The notes under the pieces are model-generated. The model was given only the letters and a program-made list of their open reading frames with translations, was not told the origin of the DNA and did no database searches. Made by a program: the position numbers and the translations under genes. Of a DNA stretch of 64,000 nucleotides, positions 41,185-48,359 are shown piece by piece; within the stretch, counting starts at the first letter, position 1, and each line of letters starts with the position of its first letter. This DNA comes from Candidatus Bipolaricaulis sibiricus (GTDB lineage Bacteria > Bipolaricaulota > Bipolaricaulia > Bipolaricaulales > Bipolaricaulaceae): NCBI GenBank assembly GCA_004102645.1, contig CP034928.1, forward strand, positions 310,001 through 374,000, written 5' to 3'.

Positions 41185-42909
41185 ATGAAGCTGAGCAGGT
41201 TGGCGGTGTTGCTCGTAGTTGGGCTGATGGTGTGGCCAGCGTTTGCGGCTCCCGTGATCCTGAACCGGAACCTGGGCACCGAACCCCCGACGGCGGACCC
41301 GGCGTTGGGCGAGGACACGACGTCGATCGAGATCATCGAGCACATGTTCCTGGGGCTGGTGGACCTCGACGAGAACACGATGGCGCCCATTCCCGAGCTC
41401 GCCAAGACGTGGGATGTCTCGGCAGATGGCCTGACGTGGACGTTCCACATGCGGAACGACGTGTACTGGGTAAAGTTCGACGCCAAGACCGGGAAAGTCG
41501 TCTACGATCTTGACGCCAACGGCCAGAAGCGCCTGGTCACGGCGAACGATGTGGTGTACGGCGTGAAGCGGACGCTGGATCCGGACACAGGTTCCAACTA
41601 TGCCTACGTTCTCTACATCATCGAGGGCGCGATCGAGGCCAACGAGGGAACGGGATCCCTGGACGCGGTGGGTGTGAAGGCCCTTGATCCGTTCACAGTT
41701 CAGTTCAAGCTGATTGCCCCGGCGGGGTACTTCGGCCAGATTGCCTCGATGTGGGTGGCCCGGCCCCAGCCGCAGTGGGCAATCGCGGCGCACGGTGACT
41801 CGTGGATCGAGCCGGAGAACATCGTCACCAACGGCTCCTATGTCATGAAGTCCTGGGTGCACAACGACAGCACGGTCTTTGTCCGCAACCCGTACCTTCC
41901 GGATGAGCTGTGGGGCGGCGGGAACATCGACGAGGTGCACTGCGTGATGGTCGTCGAGGCCTCCACCGAGTTCGCGATGTACCTCAACAACGAGCTCGAC
42001 ACGGCGGGCGTGCCGCTGCCGGAGATGGACCGGGTGAAGGCTGATCCGGTGCTGTCCAAGCAGCTGACGATCCGGCCGTTCCCGTGCACGTACTACTACG
42101 GGTTCATTGTCACCAAGAAACCGACGGACGACGTGCGGGTACGCAAGGCCCTCTCGATGACGATCGATCGGCAGACGCTGATCGACCAGGTCACCAAGGG
42201 AAACCAGCTCCCGGCGAACACGTTCGCGGGTGGGACCATCTTCGGAAACGCCGCCCTCGACCCGCGGATTGCCCCGTGGGCCCTTCCCGAGAAGCTGGGC
42301 GGGTGGGGCTACGACAAGGCCGTCACCGAGGCCCAGAACCTGATGAAGGCCGCGGGCTACCCCGACGGGCAGGGCCTGGAGATCGTGCTCATGCACAACG
42401 TGTCCGAGGGCCACGCGCGGATCGCTCAGGCGATTCAGTCCATGTGGCAGAAGGCGTTCCCGAAGGCGAAGTTCATCATCGAGACCCAGGAGTGGAAGGT
42501 CTACCTCCAGACGCTGCTGAAGACGACGCCGGTGGAGAACGTCCCCAACGTGTACCGCCTGGGCTGGTGCCAGGACTACCCGGACCAGAACAACTGGGTC
42601 CACGAGGTGTTCAACCCCACGCTGGGGGAGAACAAAACCCGGATGAGTGCTGACGACCCGCAGGTTGGAAAGTTCGTGGCCGAGTTCGACCGGCTGACGA
42701 CGCTCGCGGGCCGGCTTGCGGATCCGGCAGAGCGCGAGGCGCTGTACTTCGAGGCGGAGCGGCTGCTCGTCGACGAGATCGTGGCCATCGCCCCGATCTA
42801 CTACTACACGCAGATCAGCCTCAACAAGCCGTGGCTCGAGCGGCGCTGGCATGACACGCCGCACTGGGACACGTGGAAGATCGACGCGGCCCTCAAGGCC
42901 AAGGGCTAG
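41185..42909 (+). CDS. Peptide ABC transporter substrate-binding protein (OppA type)
   Basis: A 574-residue exported family 5 binding protein. The signal peptide is MKLSRLAVLLVVGLMVWPAFA, with cleavage before APVIL and no lipobox. It resembles OppA/MppA proteins: NRNLGTEPPTADPALGEDTT, EIIEHMFLGLVDLDE, LAKTWDVSADGLTWTFHMRN and VRVRKALSMTIDRQTLIDQV. The aromatic-rich start 'NLGTEPPTLDPA' usually indicates an oligopeptide ligand. The start is fixed by aaaggagg just upstream. It closes this cluster and is followed by a clear terminator. Confidence 0.9.
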   Translation: MKLSRLAVLLVVGLMVWPAFAAPVILNRNLGTEPPTADPALGEDTTSIEIIEHMFLGLVDLDENTMAPIPELAKTWDVSADGLTWTFHMRNDVYWVKFDAKTGKVVYDLDANGQKRLVTANDVVYGVKRTLDPDTGSNYAYVLYIIEGAIEANEGTGSLDAVGVKALDPFTVQFKLIAPAGYFGQIASMWVARPQPQWAIAAHGDSWIEPENIVTNGSYVMKSWVHNDSTVFVRNPYLPDELWGGGNIDEVHCVMVVEASTEFAMYLNNELDTAGVPLPEMDRVKADPVLSKQLTIRPFPCTYYYGFIVTKKPTDDVRVRKALSMTIDRQTLIDQVTKGNQLPANTFAGGTIFGNAALDPRIAPWALPEKLGGWGYDKAVTEAQNLMKAAGYPDGQGLEIVLMHNVSEGHARIAQAIQSMWQKAFPKAKFIIETQEWKVYLQTLLKTTPVENVPNVYRLGWCQDYPDQNNWVHEVFNPTLGENKTRMSADDPQVGKFVAEFDRLTTLAGRLADPAEREALYFEAERLLVDEIVAIAPIYYYTQISLNKPWLERRWHDTPHWDTWKIDAALKAKG

Positions 42910-42929
42910 ACAGGGCTGTGTGGGTGGGT

Positions 42930-42962
42930 GGGCCTCCCCTTCAGGGGAGGCCCGCTGTTTCT
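42930..42962 (+). terminator. Rho-independent terminator after the OppA-like gene
   Basis: A 10-bp perfect stem (42930-42939 with 42944-42953) with a TTCA loop is followed by gctgtttctt. Confidence 0.8.
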
Positions 42963-43015
42963 TGCCTTGGCGCCGACCGGATAGGCCCGCGCTTGGTGCC
43001 ATCCTTCGGGTTGGC

Positions 43016-44752
43016 ATGACCAGGCGTTGCTTGCGGCCTCTGTTGATCGCCGTCCTCCTCGGGCAGCTCACCCTCTCGCTGACTGGATGCACGGATAGGA
43101 AGACGGACCCGGTGCGATCGGGATGGAGTCGAGGCCTGCCGGTGGCCACGACCAACCTTCGGGACGCGCCCGCGGCTGCCTGGACCTCGGCAGGCCGGTG
43201 GGTTGCCTGGACCTCGACTGCCGGCGACAGAGCTCGCCTCACCCTAACCCGAGTGAGCCCTGGGGGCGACGTCGTGGTTGTGCCGTTGGACCTCGGCCAG
43301 GAATCGGCCCGTGCGCCTCGCCTCGTCGCAGCACCGGATGGGCTCATCCTGTTCTTCTTGGGCTCGGCTGCCACCGGTCGTGGTACCCTCCTTGTCCAGC
43401 GACTGAGCCACGATGGCATTCCTGTCGGTCCTTCGGCCAGGCTGGGGCAGCAAGGAGAGGGGGTATCGGCGTACTGCGTGGCGTCCGCTGACCGAACGAC
43501 GCTCGTTGCGTGGGCCAGCCGTGAGTCAGGTGTTCGGATCACCGCATTGGGAGAAGACCCTGCAGTCGCTGACCCTGGGCGGCCGGTTGCCCAGAGCGGG
43601 GACTCGCCTACGTTGGCAGTTGACGAGGAAGGAGCGGCACACCTAGCGTGGATCTATGAACCCGCTCTCGGGCGGCGGGAGGTTCTCTATGCTCGGATCT
43701 CGTCCGATCTCTCGCAGATCGAGGGTCCGTGGGTGCTCGGGGTGGCAACCGGTGGGCTGGGAGCGATCTTCTCTCCTCCGATCCTGCTCTTGGATGCAGA
43801 TTGGATCTACGCCTTCCTGACCATCGAGTACCGAAGCGGACCCAAAGCGGGGACCACAGAGACCTACGCGTTCGCCGCTCCGCGACAGAACCCAGAGCTT
43901 GTGCGCCCTTTCGTGGTTGCTCTCCCCGACCTCACGCCCGAGGGGCATGCCTGTTGTCTGGAGGGGGCGCCCTTCGGTTCGGTGTCGACTGCTCTGGCAG
44001 GGAACACAAGCGTTCGCACGTTAGGGGGGGACCCCAAGGCACGCCAGCACGCCGTGCTGCTGGCCAGCGCCAAGCTTCCTGTGGGCCGCAGGGTTGAGTT
44101 TCAGCCCGTCCTGGTCTTCCTTCATGGGGGGGAGGTCTCGGGGTGGTCTCCCATCGCCTCCACCCCGGACAGTGCGATCGCTGGAGTGGTTATCCAGTCC
44201 CCCGAAGGGTGGCACGCGGTGTGGCTTGATATGAGGGCAACGAACGAGTACAGGGTTCTGTACGCGACCACCGCTCCTTCGGAGGCAAGGCGCATCAACC
44301 GGTTCGATGCCTCCGATCTCGCGTATGTCGTGGTGACCATTCTCTCGGGGTTGCTTGCCGGATTGGCGGCGATCCCGTTGTTCCTTCTGGCTGCGATCCC
44401 GGGGCTTCTGCTGACGGCTGGCCACTACGTGTTCGGGGGGGAGGGTGACCTTCGATCCTTCACCGGCAAGCTCCTGCTTGGCCTCTCTGCCTCGGTCTAC
44501 AGCATGACCAAGCTCATGTTCACTGCGGGAATGGTGCCGTCGCTGCCGTTCGCCATCTGGCTCCCACCCGCGCTGGCCCGCCTGCTGGCCACGGCAGCGC
44601 CGATCCTCTTCCTGGCGGGAGGTGTCGGCGCGGTCGCCGTGTACTGGCGAAGGTCGGATCAACCTGGCCTTCTCCCCGCGTACGGGCTGTTCGTGGGCAC
44701 CGATCTGATCCTGTCGCTTCTCCTGGTGGGTCCCGCGCTGGCCGGGGCCTAG
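43016..44752 (+). CDS. Lipoprotein-like protein with beta-repeat ectodomain and C-terminal membrane block
   Basis: A 578-residue protein of unusual design. A signal peptide with a lipobox-like LSLTGC (Cys ~25) is followed by about 400 residues of repeated W-x-A-W/L-x-L strands (AAAWTSAGRWVAWTSTAG, APRLVAAPDGLILFFLGSA, DSPTLAVDEEGAAHLAWIYE, EGWHAVWLDMRATNEYRVLYA), which look like beta-propeller blades. About 150 residues at the C-terminus contain four to five hydrophobic helices (LAYVVVTILSGLLAGLAAIPLFLL..., IWLPPALARLLATAAPILFLAGG...). No ribosome-binding site is evident before the ATG. The combination suggests an anchored extracytoplasmic sensor or binding protein; I know no matching family. 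Confidence 0.65.
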   Translation: MTRRCLRPLLIAVLLGQLTLSLTGCTDRKTDPVRSGWSRGLPVATTNLRDAPAAAWTSAGRWVAWTSTAGDRARLTLTRVSPGGDVVVVPLDLGQESARAPRLVAAPDGLILFFLGSAATGRGTLLVQRLSHDGIPVGPSARLGQQGEGVSAYCVASADRTTLVAWASRESGVRITALGEDPAVADPGRPVAQSGDSPTLAVDEEGAAHLAWIYEPALGRREVLYARISSDLSQIEGPWVLGVATGGLGAIFSPPILLLDADWIYAFLTIEYRSGPKAGTTETYAFAAPRQNPELVRPFVVALPDLTPEGHACCLEGAPFGSVSTALAGNTSVRTLGGDPKARQHAVLLASAKLPVGRRVEFQPVLVFLHGGEVSGWSPIASTPDSAIAGVVIQSPEGWHAVWLDMRATNEYRVLYATTAPSEARRINRFDASDLAYVVVTILSGLLAGLAAIPLFLLAAIPGLLLTAGHYVFGGEGDLRSFTGKLLLGLSASVYSMTKLMFTAGMVPSLPFAIWLPPALARLLATAAPILFLAGGVGAVAVYWRRSDQPGLLPAYGLFVGTDLILSLLLVGPALAGA

Positions 44753-44968
44753 GCGGCGCCGAGAGGACGGGGGATGCCCCAGGCCCAGCGCCCCCCCTGG
44801 CCTGTGCGGGAGGTGGTCCGCGCGCTCTTCTCCCGGGCGGACTGTCCGTCGCAGGACTCGGTTGTCGGCAAGCGGAGATCCCTCCGAGCAGTGACGCCGG
44901 TGGCGGGTTGTTGCACCCGCTGCAGGAGCTGGGTCGTGACCCTCGGTCGGGCGTAGGGCGTCGCGCGC
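44753..44968. other. Intergenic region, no gene seen
   Basis: GC-rich DNA after the mixed lipoprotein/membrane protein. No coding signal, tRNA or terminator with a T-tract can be supported. The promoter at 44969 follows. Confidence 0.3.
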
Positions 44969-44998
44969 TTGACGCCCGGGGGGCACTCGTTGTATCCT
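44969..44998 (+). promoter_or_regulatory. Promoter for the duplicated micro-proteins
   Basis: TTGACG (44969-44974) and TATCCT (44993-44998) are spaced by 18 bases. The transcript would have a leader of about 100 bases before the first micro-protein ATG at 45112. Confidence 0.55.
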
Positions 44999-45111
44999 GC
45001 GGCGTAACCTTCAATCAACGGTCAAAGGAGGGGAGAGAGGGCAGAGTCGTGGTGGGTGATGGAAGTTCGTACCGGCAACACACATCCAGATGGGACCTAA
45101 GGAGGCGAATG

Positions 45112-45222
45112 ATGAAGTGGGGAGAGAAGGTCGCGAAGAAGCTGAGCGTTCGGGGGCTGTACGTTCTCATTGCGGTGACGCTGCTGGCGATGCTGAGCGG
45201 GGCCAACCACAAGTGGGGATAG
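45112..45222 (+). CDS. 36-residue membrane micro-protein, copy 1
   Basis: The product has a Lys-rich amphipathic start (MKWGEKVAKKLSVRG), a hydrophobic segment (LYVLIAVTLLAMLSG) and a polar end ANHKWG. The ribosome-binding site aaggaggcg precedes two adjacent in-frame ATGs (45109 and 45112); I use the second because it matches copy 2. It could be a membrane peptide, a regulatory peptide for the downstream HD-GYP protein, or an exported signal peptide; no known family is recognised. Near-identical duplication and a dedicated promoter argue for real expression. Confidence 0.6.
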   Translation: MKWGEKVAKKLSVRGLYVLIAVTLLAMLSGANHKWG

Positions 45223-45262
45223 GGCGAGGCGAGGAACCAGATCTGACCGAAGGAGGGAGACG

Positions 45263-45373
45263 ATGAAGTGGGAAGAGAAGGTCGCGAAGAAGCTGAGCGT
45301 TCGGGGGCTGTACGTTCTCATTGCGGTGACGCTGCTGGCGATGCTGAGCGGGGCCAACCACAAGTGGGGCTGA
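45263..45373 (+). CDS. 36-residue membrane micro-protein, copy 2
   Basis: Identical to copy 1 except that residue 4 is Glu instead of Gly, a single base change (GGA to GAA); the stop codon differs (TGA for TAG). The ATG follows its own aaggaggga. It lies 84 bases upstream of the HD-GYP gene. The 151-base offset between copies covers the gene and its ribosome-binding site, consistent with recent tandem duplication. Confidence 0.6.
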   Translation: MKWEEKVAKKLSVRGLYVLIAVTLLAMLSGANHKWG

Positions 45374-45457
45374 GGTTGGGTTAGATAGCACGAGTCTCTC
45401 CAAAGGGGCAGTTCACCAGCCAGGCTGGAGGTTACGGTGTTCGCAGTGTAGAGTGTA

Positions 45458-46714
45458 ATGGTGAGCCACCTGCCCTGCGGAGCGCGGGTCTACTGGGGGT
45501 TGGTAGTAGGAGCCGGCATCCTCTGCGCGGCTCTCTTTTTGCCTCAGGCAAGACTGACTCCGCAGTTCCTGACGATCTGGGCGATTCTCGTGGTCCTCGA
45601 GTTTCTGTCCGAGATCTACGAAGTTGAGCTTGTCGTACAGCGGAAGACGTCAACGGCGATGGCTATCTGTGCCGTTGCGATCTACATTGGCGGTACTCCT
45701 CTTGGGATCCTTACGGTTCTTGCGGGGTCTCTGGCTGCCGAGATTCTCCTTCGGTGGAGCAAGCTGCGTCAAGGTCCCGCCAGGTTCCTCACCTATGTTG
45801 GGTTCAACCTTGCCCAGCTTGTGCTGTCAGTCACCGCGGCGGGTCTCGTCTTCCGGTTCGCCGGCGGCACGCCCCCCCCCTACACCAGCTGGATGCAGTT
45901 CGTTCCGCTCCCGGTGGCGTTCCTGGCCTACGTCATCACCAACACGTCATTGGTGGCGGGGATCATCCATCTTACTGAAGGGGTGCAGCTGGGCTACCTC
46001 CTGCGGTTTGACCTCCGCCATCTCCACATTCAGCTGATGACGTTGGGGGTGCTCGCCATCCTCATGGCGATCGTGTATCCCCTGTCGCCGTGGTACGTGC
46101 TTCTGGTGGGGAGCCCGTTGATGGTTGTACAGATCTCGATCCGCAGCTACGCGCGGCTGCGTGACCAAGCGAAGGAAGCCTTCCAGCGGATCGCCGAGAT
46201 CGTCGGACAACGTGACACGTACACCGGAACCCACTCCGCAGAGGTGGCGGAGTTGGCCACGAAGCTGGCGCGGGCGGTCCGGCTTCCCGACGAGGCCGTC
46301 GACCAGATCGGTGCGGCAGCCCGCGTGCACGACCTGGGGAAGATCGCTGTGCCAGACCGCATACTTCTCAAGCCAGGCAAGCTCAGCGAGGACGAATGGG
46401 CGGTGATCAAGCGTCATCCCGTGACAAGCGCGGAGATCCTCGAGGGTCTGGAGATCTACGAGGGGATCACGGACCTCGTGCGGCACGAGCACGAGCACTG
46501 GGATGGGGGTGGGTATCCCGACGGCCTGGCCGGTGAGAAGATCCCCTTGGGGTCGAGGATCCTCGCTGTGGCCGACGTGTGGAATGCCCTTACTACCGAC
46601 CGCCCGTACCGCAGGGCGTACGGCCACGAGGAAGCCCGCAGGATCCTCCGGGAGATGGCGGGGACGGTGCTCGACCCGAAGCTGGTGGACGCGTTCCTTG
46701 GGCGTGTGGTGTAG
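45458..46714 (+). CDS. HD-GYP domain protein with N-terminal multi-span sensor domain
   Basis: A 418-residue protein. Residues ~1-215 contain about six or seven helices (YWGLVVGAGILCAALFL..., MAICAVAIYIGGTPLGILTVLAG..., FLAYVITNTSLVAGIIHL...), a MASE-like membrane input region. Residues ~230-418 are an HD-GYP phosphodiesterase that would hydrolyse cyclic di-GMP (or another cyclic dinucleotide): His291-Asp292 in VHDLGKIAVPDRILLKPGKL, HEHEHWDGGGYPDG with the GYP triad at 352-354, and AVADVWNALTTDRPYR. All catalytic residues visible in active HD-GYPs are retained. It begins 84 bases after the micro-proteins and is followed by a DUF5317 protein. Confidence 0.88.
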   Translation: MVSHLPCGARVYWGLVVGAGILCAALFLPQARLTPQFLTIWAILVVLEFLSEIYEVELVVQRKTSTAMAICAVAIYIGGTPLGILTVLAGSLAAEILLRWSKLRQGPARFLTYVGFNLAQLVLSVTAAGLVFRFAGGTPPPYTSWMQFVPLPVAFLAYVITNTSLVAGIIHLTEGVQLGYLLRFDLRHLHIQLMTLGVLAILMAIVYPLSPWYVLLVGSPLMVVQISIRSYARLRDQAKEAFQRIAEIVGQRDTYTGTHSAEVAELATKLARAVRLPDEAVDQIGAAARVHDLGKIAVPDRILLKPGKLSEDEWAVIKRHPVTSAEILEGLEIYEGITDLVRHEHEHWDGGGYPDGLAGEKIPLGSRILAVADVWNALTTDRPYRRAYGHEEARRILREMAGTVLDPKLVDAFLGRVV

Positions 46715-46717
46715 CTG

Positions 46718-47272
46718 ATGCCCCTTCTGTGGGCGGTTGCCATTGGCGTGGTGGCAGGGCTCCTCCGTCGTGGGAGCCTGACGAACCTTGGTCAGCTGAA
46801 GCTCCGCTGTCTGTGGTTGATCCTCGTCGCTCTCCTCATCCAGGTGCTCATCTTCCCGCTGGGCTCGAGCGGGCCCCTCCTCTCCGTGGGCACCGCGTGG
46901 CTCCACATCGTGTCCTACGTCTTTCTCATCGTGTTCGTCGTTCTCAACCGACGTTACCCGGAGATCCTCGTCATGGGGGCTGGGCTCGTTCTCAACCTCG
47001 TTGTCATCGCTGCCAACGGCGGGTACATGCCGGCCTCGACCACCGCCCTCACCCGGGCGGGGCTCCCCGAGGTGGCCACGGCGTTGGAGGAGGGGGTCGG
47101 CCTGGGGAACACGGTGTTGATGGGAGAGAGGACGCGGCTCAACTTCCTCGGGGACTTCCTCTACCTGCCGGCTGGCGTGCCCCTTGCCTCGGCGTTCAGC
47201 ATCGGGGACATCGTCCTGGGTCTCGGATTGGCGCTTCTCCTCGCACGGCGGATGGTGCGACCGGACCGGTAG
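46718..47272 (+). CDS. DUF5317 membrane protein
   Basis: A 184-residue protein with five to six helices matching DUF5317 (N-terminal WAVAIGVVAGLLRRGSLTNLGQLKLR, the middle LHIVSYVFLIVFVVLNRRYPEILVMGAGLVLNLVVIAANGGYMPAS, and the end FSIGDIVLGLGLALLLARRM). The function of DUF5317 is unknown, but its members are often encoded beside HD-GYP genes, and this ATG lies three bases after the HD-GYP stop. The two are therefore probably one operon and may form a sensory pair. Confidence 0.8.
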   Translation: MPLLWAVAIGVVAGLLRRGSLTNLGQLKLRCLWLILVALLIQVLIFPLGSSGPLLSVGTAWLHIVSYVFLIVFVVLNRRYPEILVMGAGLVLNLVVIAANGGYMPASTTALTRAGLPEVATALEEGVGLGNTVLMGERTRLNFLGDFLYLPAGVPLASAFSIGDIVLGLGLALLLARRMVRPDR

Positions 47273-47418
47273 GTTGTGGAAGCACCCTCCGTGTGGCTGA
47301 GGGTCCACGGCATCTGCTCCGGCGGGCTGCGTGACCGGCTGGGCGGCGGGAGAGCACAAGCCGATGTGTGAAGCGGAACGGCCGACGGAGGGGGGGGAGA
47401 CGTCAAGTCGTTAACGGA

Positions 47419-47447
47419 TTGACACGGGCTTCAACCCGGACTATGAT
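47419..47447 (+). promoter_or_regulatory. Consensus sigma-70 promoter for the HEAT/ABC operon
   Basis: TTGACA (47419-47424) and TATGAT (47442-47447) with a 17-base spacer, matching consensus at 11 of 12 positions. It is about 105 bases upstream of the ATG at 47552. Confidence 0.8.
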
Positions 47448-47551
47448 GAACGCGCCAAGCAGTCATGGTTGCCGCTGGGCAGGGGGTGAGCGAGGAAGGG
47501 ATGCAGGAGTGGAGACGGGGAGCCTTGGGATGTTCATTGAGGAGGTGCACC

Positions 47552-48334
47552 ATGAGGGTCGTTGGGTGTCTTCTTGCAGTGCTGGCAGCAGCGCCGGCAT
47601 TCGCCGGTCCTTCGGTGGGCAGCCTCGAGCGGGTTGCGGTGGAACACGTTGTACCAGAGATGCGGCTTGCCGCGGGGTTCGCTCTCGCGGGGCACTTCGA
47701 AGCGACGCAGACAGAGCAAGAGCTTCTCGTTCTCGCCCAAGAGGGCGTGTCGGACGGAATCCAGCGAGGCGCGGGAATCGCCCTGGGCAGAGTATGGCTG
47801 GGTAGCGAGAAGACGAGGGCCTTCCTGCTCAACACGGTGACCGAGAGTGCGTCCGAGCAGGTTCGACGTGCGGCGGTGCCCGCGCTGCTCGAGTTTTTGG
47901 TCTCCTACAACACGACTGCGCTTGAGTACTTGTACAGCCGGGGAGCGTCTGAAGAGCTTCAGTACGCTGCCGGTGTCGCCTATTTCCAGAACAACCGCGG
48001 CAAGTTCAACAAGGCGTCGTTGGAGGCCATCTGTCGGGACGAAGCGGCCTCATCCGGGTTCCGACGAGCGGCGGCGGAGCTGCTTGCCGGTCATTACCTG
48101 TTCCCCCTGGCGTCCGCTCTTGGGCGCGCGGAGCTGGAGCAGTTGGCTCTCGGGGGCGACAACGAGTACCTTCGCTACGCGGCAGCGTATGCGCTTGTGA
48201 ACGTTCTGGTTGCGGACCCGGTGCCATCGCTCTACGCGAAGGTCGCATCGTTCCTGGACGGTTCTGGCTTGAGTGCAGAGTACAGATGGGCCTACGGTCA
48301 AGCGCTGGGGATCCGGTGGGCACAGGGGAATTGA
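47552..48334 (+). CDS. Secreted HEAT-repeat protein
   Basis: A 260-residue exported protein with a signal peptide (MRVVGCLLAVLAAAPAFAGPS). The mature part is alpha-helical with HEAT-like periodicity: VVPEMRLAAGFALAGHF, SDGIQRGAGIALGRVWL, SEQVRRAAVPALLEFLV, SEELQYAAGVAYFQNN, SGFRRAAAELLAGHYL and NEYLRYAAAYALVNVL. Each begins with a conserved R/Y-A-A pattern. Such proteins usually serve as binding scaffolds. It has gaggaggtgc before the ATG and is followed 25 bases later by a peptide-binding protein gene, so an extracytoplasmic role linked to that transporter is possible but unproven. Confidence 0.75.
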   Translation: MRVVGCLLAVLAAAPAFAGPSVGSLERVAVEHVVPEMRLAAGFALAGHFEATQTEQELLVLAQEGVSDGIQRGAGIALGRVWLGSEKTRAFLLNTVTESASEQVRRAAVPALLEFLVSYNTTALEYLYSRGASEELQYAAGVAYFQNNRGKFNKASLEAICRDEAASSGFRRAAAELLAGHYLFPLASALGRAELEQLALGGDNEYLRYAAAYALVNVLVADPVPSLYAKVASFLDGSGLSAEYRWAYGQALGIRWAQGN

Positions 48335-48359
48335 CGAACACCATCAGGAGGTAGAAGCG

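Larger units (their letters stand above)
45112..45373 (+). repeat. Tandem duplication, ~105 bp unit at 151-bp offset
   Basis: Bases from the ATG through the last glycine codon match between 45112-45217 and 45263-45368 with one mismatch. The flanks also share a ribosome-binding site but diverge outside it. Confidence 0.85.

Noticed and set aside
40936-43542. 868-codon minus-strand open frame opposite the OppA-like gene
   Set aside because: Shadow of the conserved binding-protein gene and flanking permease end; no motif or signal.
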